Shown piece after piece: positions 23,791-33,894 of a stretch of DNA of 64,000 nucleotides. The stretch is from Gracilaria domingensis (taxonomy: Eukaryota; Rhodophyta; Florideophyceae; Gracilariales; Gracilariaceae): NCBI GenBank assembly GCA_022539475.1, contig VCMS01000003.1, positions 146,983 to 210,982 of the forward strand. Reading direction: 5' to 3'. Position numbers and translations under genes: made by a program. Position 1 is the first letter of the stretch. The number at the start of each line of letters is the position of its first letter. The notes below the pieces were generated by a model, which was given only the letters and a program-made list of their open reading frames with translations, ran no database searches and was not told the origin of the DNA.

Positions 23791-25387
23791 TTGGTAAACG
23801 AGCAAGCAGTTCAGCGAAAGGATAGTGGTCTATTGGAAAAGACTCAATCCGTAACCTTTTGTATTTCAGCCGAGAAAGGGGCTGGGGTTCAGCGTACAAT
23901 GTATGAAAGTCACATAGACAATTGAAGTGCAATGGGATTCTTGATAGAAATGGAAGAGCCGGGGCTCAAATCTCGTGCTCAGATGATATGTAATGGAATG
24001 AACGAGTGAAGCAAATGACTTTCGTCTGCTAGCGGTGAGTTTGGCGGAGGTAGGTCGAGTGTGTCTTACTTGTACCCCACGACACGGATTAAGTACAACG
24101 CTTTGACCGTTGTGGTATTAATAACGCAATACTATGGTATAATGCTACCTTGTCCATGAATAACGCCCTACCATGATATAATGCTGCTGCGTCAAACCAA
24201 ATTTCACTACCCATGGATGTTTTATGCTCTTACTCTTTAGAAGCTTGGGTGGATGGTGTTAAGAACAAGTGCGTATTGATGTTACCCAAACTCCCAGAAG
24301 TTTGTTATCATCATACATGAGATTGAATTATCAACAGCCGGACTCCTATTGAAGAAGCCGAAGCAGCTAAAGCGCAGGATTCCAATGGCTGGAGGATCTT
24401 GCCGAGTGAATTGCCGCGTAGGTAGGAGAATTTCAAGTTCAAACAGAAGTTGACGACTTGGATCGGTCTGAGTGGATTTGAATTCTTCTGTTTCCCTTCT
24501 TGGAAACAAAAGAATTCAAAAAGAATAATCTTGCAACGTATTAGGTATCCTTGTTAGTTGAAAGGATCAGTATAAAAGGGTCGAAGAGGGACTATAGCTT
24601 CTTCCATCATCGACTATCCTTCCGAAGAAATGCTATTTCATAGCTTAATCTCAACGCTTTTCTATTTTTCTTCGGCGGCTTTCTCTCCATACAAGCGCTT
24701 TCTGCGCGCAGCATAGGAATGAAAAGTTTTGTTCTTTCGGGGAAATCGAGCTCTGCGATTAGTAATTGAAACATTGCTTAGGCAAAAGAAAGAGAGAGGA
24801 ATCGAAATGTGCGCATGCTAATAGGTTGCTCAGAGTGAACAGCTCTGCTGTCTGTGTTGCATCTATTTGCGGCTGCATGAGAGCCACAGGGGTATTTTTC
24901 ATGTCTTGAAAAAAGTCTTACGTAGCTAGACACAGAAGAACAAGTATCCTGCGGGACAAGTTATTCCTGATTTCGTCCAGACGTTCGAGTACCGTCGTAC
25001 ACGCCTTTTCACCTACCGTAAGGCTACCATCGGTTCAGACTCTGAACTTCAGAAATATGCATTTGTTTATTTACCCAGACATCGAAGCATTTGCGATTTG
25101 TTGCCACGCACGTAGCCACCAAGGCACAGCATCGCTGGCATCGATCTACGGCTGCCGGGTGCGCATCCTCCCCTCGTGTTTACCGAGGCATCTGCCTCCT
25201 TCCTCGTGTTCCCAGAAGTTCTGGATCACATCTCGGCACCATATCGATCCAGCCGATCTGCTGCTTGCGCCTAGCGATCGGTCCACCTGATCGCCACCAG
25301 TTTAGTAACAACGCCTGCACTTCGCTCAAGCGAGAACATCCGCGAATCGCAAGAAATCCACGCGCCCAACTCTGCAACACTCAGAAA
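23791..25387. other. Gene-free spacer with an imperfect 29-bp tandem pair
   Basis: Two imperfect copies of an ATAACGC...TATAATGCT unit lie at 24121-24149 and 24160-24188. A TATA-like TATAAAAG sits at 24571-24578, possibly a promoter for the gag-like gene downstream. Long terminal repeats were not found. Confidence 0.5.
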
Positions 25388-25508
25388 ATGATTGAGTACA
25401 CAAAATCGGCTGCGGCTGTCGCGCCCCCGGCGCCAGAAATTCCTCGCTCTTCCATTCAACAACTGTTGAACTATTTTCGAAACTCATCTTTGGCGTGGGA
25501 CTTCAGCA

Positions 25509-26261
25509 ATGAGCAACTCTCAAAGAGCTCTCAAAATCCAACTACAATCAATGGAGTGCATCACTATCGGATATAATAATCCATTATTAACAATCCACGG
25601 ATACTCGCATATTTTGACGGAAAATTTCCTTGGTGTCGCCGACACCGACGAAAACCGAAAAGCTCTTGCTTCATGCCGGTCTTTAATTACCAACAGCATC
25701 TCTGATCAAGTCAACAAACTTATCCCAGGCACCATCTACCGTCAATCTCCTTGGAGAATCGTCAACTACATACGAAATGTATTGGACGTATCCTCGCAAA
25801 GCGACGTTGACCAGCTCTTGGCTAAAGCTCAAAAAATCAGATACAATGATGAAGAAGGGATCAGTGGGTATATTGAAAAGCATCGACGTTACCAATACCT
25901 GCTTGTGGAAGCTGGAGGCGCGGAATTTATCATGGATGATCGAATTGTCAAGAGCCTACTGCATGGTCTCATTGCAACTTCCAGTAGGTTGTCGGGACTT
26001 GCAGCCGCGCTTTTAGCAACAAGCGTCCCTAAAACTATCGCAGAAGCCAACCTAGCACTGGAAACTTTCACATCTGCCACATCAAATGCCCAAGAGGTCT
26101 TGGCTACTCCCCTATCTGTAGCGGACGCTGGAGGCAAAGGGCCAACACGGGACTTTCCAACCACCAAGGCTATGGACAAAATCATGGAAACTATGACGGA
26201 TATCTCCTCTACACTTCAGCGAATTGAGTCTAAGCTCAACACCATATCAAAAAGACTTTGA
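25509..26261 (+). CDS. Copia-type retrotransposon gag-like protein (fragment)
   Basis: 250 aa from an ATG. The middle (about residues 60-190) resembles the gag region of Ty1/copia elements: a helical block with a PW start (SPWRIVNYIRNVLDVSS), then a GISGYIEKHRRYQYLLVEAGG segment and a SLLHGL segment. No zinc knuckle, protease, integrase or reverse transcriptase follows, and I found no terminal repeats. An overlapping frame from ATG 25388 (rich in Pro/Ser) could be its N-terminal part separated by a frameshift. I infer a degenerate or gag-only remnant. It could also be a domesticated gag gene, since the frame is intact; the match is by pattern only. Confidence 0.45.
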   Translation: MSNSQRALKIQLQSMECITIGYNNPLLTIHGYSHILTENFLGVADTDENRKALASCRSLITNSISDQVNKLIPGTIYRQSPWRIVNYIRNVLDVSSQSDVDQLLAKAQKIRYNDEEGISGYIEKHRRYQYLLVEAGGAEFIMDDRIVKSLLHGLIATSSRLSGLAAALLATSVPKTIAEANLALETFTSATSNAQEVLATPLSVADAGGKGPTRDFPTTKAMDKIMETMTDISSTLQRIESKLNTISKRL

Positions 26262-26381
26262 GAGTTGGCACGAGCCATCTTGATTTGTCGTTGAAGTTTT
26301 AATAAGTTACAGGTTTCGCATCACTGTTGAGGTTTGAAAGATTTCTATGCTCTCGCCTGGTAGGCGATCATCTCTTATACT

Positions 26382-26558
26382 GGGAATTTGGTTCTTGTAT
26401 TCTGCCATAATATCCGTCGCCTATCTGCTTAGATATTACATATCGGAATATATTCGACCGTCAACGACCCGGGAATTCGGTTCTTGTATCCTGCCATAAT
26501 ACTCGTAGCCTTTCTGCTTATGTACTATATGTCGGACATGTTCGACCGTCAACAACCC
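26382..26558 (+). repeat. Two tandem copies of an 88-89-bp unit
   Basis: Unit 1 at 26382-26470 and unit 2 at 26471-26558 both start GGGAATT and end CGACCGTCAAC-ACCC, with scattered substitutions. They lie between the gag-like gene and the broken cytidylyltransferase copy. Confidence 0.85.
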
Positions 26559-26563
26559 GGGAG

Positions 26564-27010
26564 GTGCGTCACGCGCAGATTGCATTGTCTGACCCTGGTC
26601 TTCTTACAGAAAAAGACGCACAGGTAGAGGAAAACTCCGCCACGAGTCAACATGCACGGCTGATTAATGGAATGAACATCGGAGTTGTCATTTCTCTAAA
26701 TCCCGAACATGAGATTCTGAAGCACAAGGGACCTCCTGTCGTGACGACAAACGACACGTGCCTGTTTCCACAGTCATGCGGATTGATAAGGTCGTCACCG
26801 ACGTTCCGTATGTTGTCACTTTTGAGCTTCTTGGGAAGCTAAGTGAGGAGCATGAAGTCGATATCATTACGCATGGTGACATCCCATGTACTGTATCGGT
26901 GCTTACGGACCGGATGTGTACAAGACCGTCAAGAGATGGGTCGATCCAGAACAGTTGAGTACACTCAGGGGGTCACGGGTTATGGGTCAGTTTTTTTGCG
27001 GTACGCATCC
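26564..27010 (+). pseudogene. Broken ethanolamine-phosphate cytidylyltransferase (ECT/PCYT2) copy
   Basis: Three adjoining blocks in alternating frames match the first catalytic half of CTP:phosphoethanolamine cytidylyltransferase. One frame has HARLINGM-NIGVVISLN followed by KHKGPPV (26720-26740). The next frame has TDVPYVVTFELL (about 26797-26832) and ITHGDIP. The first frame then resumes with GRSRTVEYTQGV (about 26937-26972). In the intact enzyme these correspond to the KGPPV strand, the PYVVT strand, HGDD and the GR-R-x-EYTxGVSTT block. The nucleotide-binding HxGH motif is absent and the STT part is changed. The frame switches and lost motifs mean it cannot encode the enzyme. It is presumably a decayed duplicate or retrocopy of an intact gene elsewhere. 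Confidence 0.6.
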
Positions 27011-27838
27011 GCTGTGCTTTTAACGATGCATCAGAACCATTGAAGGATTTTTCTTCCACACAGAGACTATCTTCTTTCAATGATGAGAAAGTGTTTGAAA
27101 CGAGGAGCGTTCGTCACCCAAACACTTTTGTGCCACGCCACTCTTTCCATTGTTTCCCCGAGTCATTGATTGATCCCCTAGTAGACGCTGTAAGACTTTC
27201 TCGCACGAATAGCGAACAAATCTTGAGGACAAATGATAGCGCGAAGGACATGCCTCAGTCTCTTTCGTCACGTTGCTTCTCAGCGATAATCGTCTTTAGC
27301 GAAACGCTTCTGAGGTCGAACAAATTCTAGAGACAGAAAACTTTCCTGGTACTGCGTATGATGGCTCAGCGAGCGAAACCTATCGATAGTGGCTCCGATG
27401 TGTAGAAAAGCGTGATTGGTTAATGTGGCTCTTTTGAGTTCCACCAACTTCCAGGGAAACATAGCGTATACGTACGTTACGTGCTCAAAAAGAAAGTGAA
27501 AGATAGAGACATCGTGACAGACGGGCAGGACAAATTCGACTTGAAGCCGAAGCAACCTTCATCATCAAGGTTATTTCGATTTCATGTAGTCCTATGGTAG
27601 TACACTCGATGTCGTAACTCAAAGATTTTGAGAGTTATTGCCTACCAAACACAGGCGTTGAGAACTAACTGTCATACTCAAGATCATAAATGACCAAGCA
27701 AGACCTTGATATCCTGTGATTCCGACGGCAGAAGACGTCGCTTTGTTACGGAGGAAGAACAGATATTTTGGTGCGTTACATAGCAACATCGCAGCAAGAA
27801 AGTGACCGAAAGCTGGATAGAGGGGAGTACAGTAGACT
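27011..27838. other. Gene-free spacer
   Basis: About 0.8 kb between the pseudogene and the 3' end of L2HGDH. Only short frames without recognisable content. Confidence 0.5.
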
Positions 27839-29065
27839 CTAGGTCAAGCTTGTATCAACGATTACTCGAGCAATAGCAAGTGACGAAGTAGCAGCTGGGC
27901 TTGGTGCATTTCTTGTGTGAAGCACCTTACCATCGGCCGCACTTTCGAATACAAAGTCGTCAACAAGCTCTCCACCCAGTCCCAAAGCTTGTGCGCGCAC
28001 ACCGTATGATTCCGAGCCTCTCCTTTCAAAGTCCGTGGTCTTCAGCGCCGGAACATACTGCCGAGCGGCCTTCGCAGCAGCAGAAATGAATACACTGCGA
28101 TAAAACTCACTTGCTCCATAACGCCAAAATCGTCGTGCCAACCGCCAAAAGCCAGGGTAGGAAAGCATTTCCCGAACATCTCGATACGAGAAATCAAGCG
28201 CTCGATACCCGGTTCGAGAAAATGCCAGCACGGCATTGGGACCAACAATAAGTTCACCCGACATCGTCGGCGTGAAATGGACTCCAAGGAAGGGTGAGCC
28301 AGCTCCCGAATCAGGCACAGGATATATATTACCTCTAATCCTGCTTACAATGTGCGGATTGGTGACGCGGAGATACTCACCCCGAACCGGTAGAATCTGA
28401 GGGGCCCTCTCTCCTCCGAGCATCTGGGCAACGCGGTCAGAATGGAGCCCAGCACAAGAAATCACTCTATCTGCTTGCAGGACATTTGTTGTGTCCCCGC
28501 ATTTGTACGTCAAGGATATGGAGTCATTACATGTTATATCTGCAACACGAGCATCCGTCAGGATTTCGCCTCCGTGAGATCGGATATCCTGTGCGTAGCT
28601 ATCAGCGACTAGAGCCCAGTCCACTATTCCCGTGATGGGGGAATGAATCGCGGAGATGCCAGCACACTCAGGTTCTATATCACGCATATCCGTGCGGTCG
28701 ACAAGACGGATATCGGGAACACCATTCTGCTGCGCGTTTGAAAAGAGTTTCTGAAGCGCTGGGACTTGGGACTCGTCAAGGGCAACTATTAGCTTTCCAA
28801 CTTTCTTGTGGGGAATAGCTTTCTCTTTGAGATACGAGTAAGTCTTATGCAACCCCTCCAAACAGAGTTTGGCCTTCAGAGAGTGAGGGGCATAGTAAAT
28901 CCCGGCATGAATTACTCCTGAGTTGCGTCCTGTCTGATGGGCCCCCAGTTTTGATTCAGCTTCCAGTACTGTTACGGGGGCAACATTGCGGAGAAGAAGC
29001 TCTCGCGCCGTTGCAAGTCCAACAATACCACCGCCAATCACCGCCACGTTTGTCGAAAGCGGCAT
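27839..29065 (-). CDS. L2HGDH: L-2-hydroxyglutarate dehydrogenase (FAD-dependent)
   Basis: 408 aa from ATG 29065; the longer frame opens only with a GTG. The enzyme oxidises L-2-hydroxyglutarate to 2-oxoglutarate, a repair reaction that removes a by-product of malate dehydrogenase, usually in mitochondria. Seen: Rossmann FAD motif VAVIGGGIVGLATAREL (residues 8-24), the family signature HQTGRNSGVIHAGIYY, a GIVDWALVADSYA block, the strand VISCAGLHSDR, and FLGVHFTPTMSGELIVGPNAVLA near the substrate site. Length agrees with bacterial LhgO, but no obvious mitochondrial presequence is visible from this start, so an upstream exon or another location is possible. Family assignment is firm. Confidence 0.93.
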   Translation of the reverse strand: MPLSTNVAVIGGGIVGLATARELLLRNVAPVTVLEAESKLGAHQTGRNSGVIHAGIYYAPHSLKAKLCLEGLHKTYSYLKEKAIPHKKVGKLIVALDESQVPALQKLFSNAQQNGVPDIRLVDRTDMRDIEPECAGISAIHSPITGIVDWALVADSYAQDIRSHGGEILTDARVADITCNDSISLTYKCGDTTNVLQADRVISCAGLHSDRVAQMLGGERAPQILPVRGEYLRVTNPHIVSRIRGNIYPVPDSGAGSPFLGVHFTPTMSGELIVGPNAVLAFSRTGYRALDFSYRDVREMLSYPGFWRLARRFWRYGASEFYRSVFISAAAKAARQYVPALKTTDFERRGSESYGVRAQALGLGGELVDDFVFESAADGKVLHTRNAPSPAATSSLAIARVIVDTSLT

Positions 29066-29250
29066 GGTTTTTACAATCCGAGTCGATGGCACAAGGCATT
29101 TACGGCACTCTAATAAGAAGTCGCCCACTTCCCGAATCCATCAACATCATCTGCGTCGGCAAATGCTTTGAACAAACGCAATGGAAGTCAATCTACGAAG
29201 AATTGTTGAGATGAATCAGCCGATAGAGATAGAAGATTAGCCCCCTGCAT

Positions 29251-29287
29251 GATGCAGACTCTGCATTGCAGAGTCTGCAGACTGCAT
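29251..29287. repeat. Hairpin with 11-bp perfect core
   Basis: GCAGACTCTGC (29254-29264), loop ATT, GCAGAGTCTGC (29268-29278). Further GATGCA/TGCATC pairing lies outside the core. It starts about 190 bp upstream of the L2HGDH ATG. Confidence 0.75.
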
Positions 29288-29671
29288 CTATTTTAGTTGG
29301 ACAAGGTCATTGGCCGGCGCTGACTGGCAGCTGTGACTGTTGATCACATCTGTGATCAGACTTGCCCGCTCAGAAAGACATACCTCCACGTGTGCATTTG
29401 GAGAAATTCCATTGGGTGCGAGACCAATCGGAGCGAACGGAGCAGTTGCGTCTTGTCGTTGGAGCCTCGCATCTCTGGAGGTTGGTGATTCATTCCACCA
29501 TCGTCGTACTCCAGCTAGCAAAAACATATTGGGCCATTTAGCTTCGCGTCTACAAGAGTCCGTGCCACTGTCGTGTTCATGTCAACCGAGCTGTTCAAGG
29601 ATGTTATCGTACAGACTCTGTACTGTGGTCGAGTAGATATTAAGTTTCTCAAGGAACGAATGCTCTGTCAC

Positions 29672-29692
29672 GATGATGATGATGATGATGAT
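29672..29692 (+). repeat. (GAT)7 microsatellite
   Basis: Seven uninterrupted GAT units. Confidence 0.9.
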
Positions 29693-31509
29693 CAATGATT
29701 GGGAAGGTTTTCTCTTCAGAATCCTGGCCGTACAAGGCAGGATCGGAGTTTGATTTAGTGAAATTGATTCTCGCCGTCAAAGATATTCGTGTTAGGAGAG
29801 TGCGAAGGACCCTCTCAACATTTATTGTTCCTAAAATGTCTCAATGGAACATGGCCAATTGAGCAAAAAGCAAAGGGCATCTAGCATATGCTAGCTTTCT
29901 TCACAACGTTTTCGCCATCCGGTTTCGGTCTGGGTTCTATTTTCAATCTCGACAAATTCCAGTTGAGAGAAATGACCCTTTGAAAGAATGTTTTCTACAT
30001 CTGATTTTCTCTCTCTTGTTATTGTGTTGTCAAGATACATTTACAACAGACGTACCACATCTCAAGAGTGTATGCAGGCGTTGACCGAGAAAGATATCCT
30101 TGTCCGTTAAAGAATTTGACGTTTAACGTTGTCGAAAGGAAGGAGGAATATTTTCTTCTCTGCCATGCCAACAGTTTAATGTATGGTTGCGATGGAGCGA
30201 GCTGATTCGCTTGTCAAAGCTATGGAGGAGTAAAGCTGTCCTATAGTCGTGGTATCATATGTATGAGGAGATGATATTCAGCCAAGGGAGGGATGTAACT
30301 TATCATCACCTACTTACGCACGTAAAGTTTCAATTAATTTCACGAACACTATCGGTGCATGTTGCATAACGCGGAGGTGGTAGGACGGACAGCCCTAACG
30401 CCATCAGCGTTGCGTACAGCGCATTGGGCGCGCCTTGAGCGTGCCGTGGGGGCTTCAATAGCTATTGGATGAAGCAAAAGCAGATAGATGAACTCTTACT
30501 GGATGTTGGTATTGTTTATGAACATACTTTTGGGCGACATTATTCGCCACTGCATGGGGAACGTTGTTCTCCGAGCTCAAATGTGGTTCGACGTCAACGA
30601 GCAATCGATTGGTCCATAGGGAAGGCATTATAGTTGTGAACGACGGACGTTGTCCGTACAGTAAATGGGAAGGCCCAATGAAGAAGTGTGCTGGAGATGA
30701 TTTGAGATTTGACCTTGAAGGTGGGGCTTTTGAACCAGCAAAGTGGATGTGCTCTACTTGCTCGGCACGTGTTGGGTGATGATTGGAACCGGAGAGCGTA
30801 CTTGGCTACGGCGCTTTGCAATTGGCGCTAGGGTAGTGGGGAACCGGGAGGCGGTACGTACAAGCGTCGTGAGATGCACGAGTACGTTACGGTGTACAAT
30901 CTGTGAGAACAAAATGGAGGGGAAGATTGTGCAGGAGTGGGGAATTCCCATCGCAGATTGGGGAGTTTGCGATGGTAACGTGCGAGCGGAGGCTTATGGA
31001 AATGGCGCACAATTACAAACGAGCGATCATGGGGTGGCGCATGGTTGCGCGGTTACACAACAAGGATAAGGGGCGCTGGAAACAACTAAAAATGCAGCTG
31101 TACTCTTATTTTTTTACGTATGGTGCACATGGCGTAGTTTCTCATGTGGTACCAGATACGGTAAAAGTAGGATAAAGCAACTAAGCAAAGGAGGTTGTAG
31201 TAATGATTTGACTAGAAGTAAAAGTGCAGGATGCACTTGAGAAGAAGAAAGGAAGATTGAAAGTAGTTGCTCTGAAACCAGTTGCATGAAAGGGAGGCTC
31301 GGAAAACGCAAAAGCGACCGATTCGAGTAAGTGTACATGTAGAAGACAGAAGGAGAAAGAAATAGTGATCAAACAAGGGTAAACGCGCACAAACTAGAAG
31401 CTCCGACGTGAAAAGCTTGATATCATGCAAAGCGAGTTGAGCAACTACAACCTAGAGAACGGGGCCGAGTGCGGTAGGTGGCAAGGGTGCGGCGACGTTT
31501 GTGCAACCA

Positions 31510-32211
31510 TCACTGACCAGCGGCAGCAGCTTCCTTCGGTCTTGAAATCTGCTGATCCTCCTGCTTGGACAGAAAGCGACCTCCTGGCCCACGGCGGCGT
31601 TGCATGGCGTGCTTGTGGCGACTCTCGTGCATGTAGCTCCTCTTCCTCGGTGTGTAGCTGGTGACGTCGGTTCCAGTCTGCTTCTTGCGGCTTTCCCTGC
31701 GCTTGAGGATGCGAGCATACTGCTTGGGGTTGACGTAGGTGGGCTGATCGTCCATGACGGAGGGGTCAGGGGGGGCGAACACCATGCCGGGGTAGGTTCC
31801 GAACGCGGCGGCTGCGGCTGCGGCTGCGGCGCTCATGGGCATGTGCGGCGGCGGTTGGGCGGCTGCATGCAGCGTTGCGGGGGCGGGCGGGACGGGGGCG
31901 GAGACGTTTGGCACGGCGGGGACGGTGGACACAGCGGGCACGGTAGGCACGGCGGGGACGGAGACGGGCGGCGGTGGGGGAGGGGAGGCGGCGGCCGCCA
32001 CGGGCTGGGGGGGTGTGGGCTTTGAATCATGCGTCGCGGCGGCGCGCGCAACGGCGGCGGCGGCAGCGGCGGCTGCAGCGGCGGCGCCGGGGGTGGCGTC
32101 CAGCGGGGCGGAGGCGGAAGGGGAAGCGGCGGGGGAGGAAGAGGCTTCGGGCGGCTGCGCGGAAAGCAGCGGTTGGCTGCTGTAGATGGGGACGGGTTCG
32201 GAAGAAGCCAT
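31510..32211 (-). CDS. NF-YA: CCAAT-binding factor subunit NF-YA (HAP2)
   Basis: 233 aa from ATG 32211. NF-YA supplies the sequence-specific arm of the trimeric NF-Y complex with histone-fold partners NF-YB/NF-YC. The N-terminal 140 residues are a low-complexity Ala/Pro activation-type region with two poly-Ala runs and repeats of the type VPAVPTVPAV. The conserved core follows: VNPKQYARILKRRESR (the A1 helix that binds NF-YB/C) and YMHESRHKHAMQRRRGPGGRF (the A2 DNA-reading helix and GXGGRF loop). The A1-A2 linker (KKQTG...RKRS) is about two residues longer than in animals and the usual Ala of VNAKQY is Pro. The protein ends shortly after the core. It is divergent from BET3 across a GC island. 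Confidence 0.93.
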   Translation of the reverse strand: MASSEPVPIYSSQPLLSAQPPEASSSPAASPSASAPLDATPGAAAAAAAAAAAVARAAATHDSKPTPPQPVAAAASPPPPPPVSVPAVPTVPAVSTVPAVPNVSAPVPPAPATLHAAAQPPPHMPMSAAAAAAAAAFGTYPGMVFAPPDPSVMDDQPTYVNPKQYARILKRRESRKKQTGTDVTSYTPRKRSYMHESRHKHAMQRRRGPGGRFLSKQEDQQISRPKEAAAAGQ

Positions 32212-32706
32212 GTGGTTTGGGGAGGGGGGGGGGGGGCGGGGGGGTGGAGGGGTACGACGGAGCGGAGGCGAAGCGAGATGCGGGGCGACGTGGCGGGGCA
32301 AGGCTGGCTGCGCCGCTGGTCGAATAAGCGCGAGCGACGAAGATGGCAGCGACAGCGCGTGGCCGAGAGCGTGGCGGCTTGCGTGCTGACTGGCTGCTTT
32401 TGACGCCGCCGCGCGTGCGTCGCCGCCGCGCGCCGCCGCGCGTCGCGCCCCGCGCCCACGACGCTGGCCGCGTGGCCGCGTGGCCGAGTGGCCGCCTGGC
32501 GCGCGCATTACAGCCGCCCGCGCGGCGGCAACGAGGCGCGCGTCGTCGTTTGCGCGCCGCGCGCTTCGCGCGTGGCCCTCGCCGCGTCGCCGCGTCGCCG
32601 CGTCGCCGCTGCCGCCGCTGCCGCCTCTGCCGCCTCTGCCGCCTCTGCCGCCTCTGCCGCCGCTGCCGCCGCTGCCGCCGCTGCCGCCGCCGCCGCCGCC
32701 GCCGCC
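32212..32706. promoter_or_regulatory. GC-rich bidirectional promoter (NF-YA / BET3)
   Basis: 495 bp separate the two ATGs. The NF-YA side begins with a long G-run tract on the + strand (about 32218-32255), a C-rich pyrimidine leader for NF-YA. The BET3 side ends in a GCC-type repeat that runs up to the ATG. Confidence 0.65.
32585..32705 (+). repeat. GCCGCY / CTCTGCCGC repeat abutting the BET3 start codon
   Basis: Units of CGTCGC, CCGCTG and CCTCTG-CCG repeat for about 120 bp and end directly at the BET3 ATG. Read in frame with BET3 they would encode mostly Ala/Ser, but no in-frame ATG lies upstream, so it is taken as leader. Confidence 0.8.
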
Positions 32707-33360
32707 ATGTCGCGCCCGTCGCTGCAGGCCGTCGGCGAGGCGGCGTTTGCGCGCTGCGACCGCGTGTCGGCCGAGCTGCTGGCGCTCACGTACGGCACCT
32801 TTGTGCGCCAGCTGCTGCTCGACTATGAGCAGGTCGCCGACGTCAACACGCAGCTGGACGCCATCGGCTACAACATTGGCGTGCGCCTGGTCGAGGACTT
32901 CCTGGCCAAGTCCAAGATCAACTTTTGCCAGTCGTTTGTCGACACGGCCGACGTCATAGCCAAGGTTGCCTTCAAGATGTTTCTCGGCATCACCGCCAAC
33001 GTCACGTCGTGGTCGTCCGATCGCACCACCTTCTCGCTGGTGTTCGATGACAACCCGCTCGCCGAGTTCACCGAGCTGCCGCCCGAGTGCTCCGATCTGT
33101 GGTACTCCAACATTCTGTGCGGCGTCATTCGCGGCGCGTTGGAGATGGTCAACATGAAGGTCGGCTGCTCGTTTGTGCGCTGCAAGCTTCGAGGTGACGA
33201 CACCAACGAGATTCGCGTCAGTTTGCACGAGCTCCTTGCGGAACAGGTACGTGCGTCCGTCGCTCTCTTGTGTGTTTATTTGCGTCGTTCAAGCCGCTGT
33301 TCACTAACTCACCTCGTCGTGTATCGCGCGTGTGCGCAGCCTCCACAAGGCGACGATTAG
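32707..33360 (+). CDS. BET3: TRAPP complex subunit BET3 / TRAPPC3, two exons
   Basis: Core subunit of the TRAPP vesicle-tethering and Rab1/Ypt1-exchange complex at ER-Golgi membranes. Exon 1 is 32707-33246, the intron 33247-33339 (93 bp, GTACGT to CAG, CACTAAC branch-like site), exon 2 33340-33360; 186 aa. Removing the intron ends the protein EQPPQGDD, matching the acidic short tail of the family; the unspliced frame stays open because 93 is a multiple of three. The conserved strands DTADVIAKVAFKMFLGI, WYSNILCGVIRGALEMV and the Cys74 position equivalent to the acylated cysteine of Bet3 are visible. ATG 32707 matches family length (180-193 aa). Confidence 0.93.
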   Translation: MSRPSLQAVGEAAFARCDRVSAELLALTYGTFVRQLLLDYEQVADVNTQLDAIGYNIGVRLVEDFLAKSKINFCQSFVDTADVIAKVAFKMFLGITANVTSWSSDRTTFSLVFDDNPLAEFTELPPECSDLWYSNILCGVIRGALEMVNMKVGCSFVRCKLRGDDTNEIRVSLHELLAEQVRASVALLCVYLRRSSRCSLTHLVVYRACAQPPQGDD

Positions 33361-33894
33361 AACAATACGCCGTCTTTCCACGCGACACAATTCAGCCACG
33401 CGTCCGCATACGGCTGCTGCCACAGCATCTGTTCAACTTGCGCATCGTTTCAAATTCCATAGAGCATATTCACACGTTTCGAAACAGCAAAACAACCTTT
33501 GTGCGATACCAAGTATCACACCAAGAAGGCGACCTTTCGCATGCCACATACCACCAAGTAGCGTTTCCGTTTGTTCCCGCGTGCTTGTTTCGTGTATCAC
33601 GCAGACAAGTAAGCTGCCAACGGCCAAGGCAAACACATCCTTTTATGCCAGTAGTAGACACGACCATCATTCGTCGCTTTTACTGAAAGGTTACTTGCGA
33701 TAGTATTCATACAAACGGACGAACAGGAACGCCGCAAAAGAATGTGTGGCGTAGAGTCATTAAAACAACCGCTCTGAATATGCTAAGTACTCCGCCGAAA
33801 TCGTGTAGAGGACTCAGCATATAGTCTACGTCCCCCGACTGCGACATGGCAAATGCGAGGGTCCTAGGTGATGGTAGGTGTGCTTGTGTGTGTC
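33361..33894. other. Convergent intergenic spacer
   Basis: About 0.5 kb between the BET3 stop and the stop of the minus-strand unknown gene. It presumably holds both 3' ends. No notable structure. Confidence 0.5.

Larger units (their letters stand above)
29066..31509. other. Gene-free 2.4-kb spacer
   Basis: Lies between two minus-strand genes. It contains a hairpin (29251-29287) and a short GAT microsatellite (29672-29692). The few reading frames above 70 codons mostly lack ATG and resemble nothing known. Confidence 0.55.

Noticed and set aside
24500-27838. Long terminal repeats flanking the gag-like gene
   Set aside because: I compared the flanks by eye and found no shared direct repeat or primer-binding site.
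32212-33228. NF-YA frame extending upstream of 32211 across BET3
   Set aside because: The extension overlaps the BET3 coding sequence in antisense and ATG 32211 fits the domain layout.
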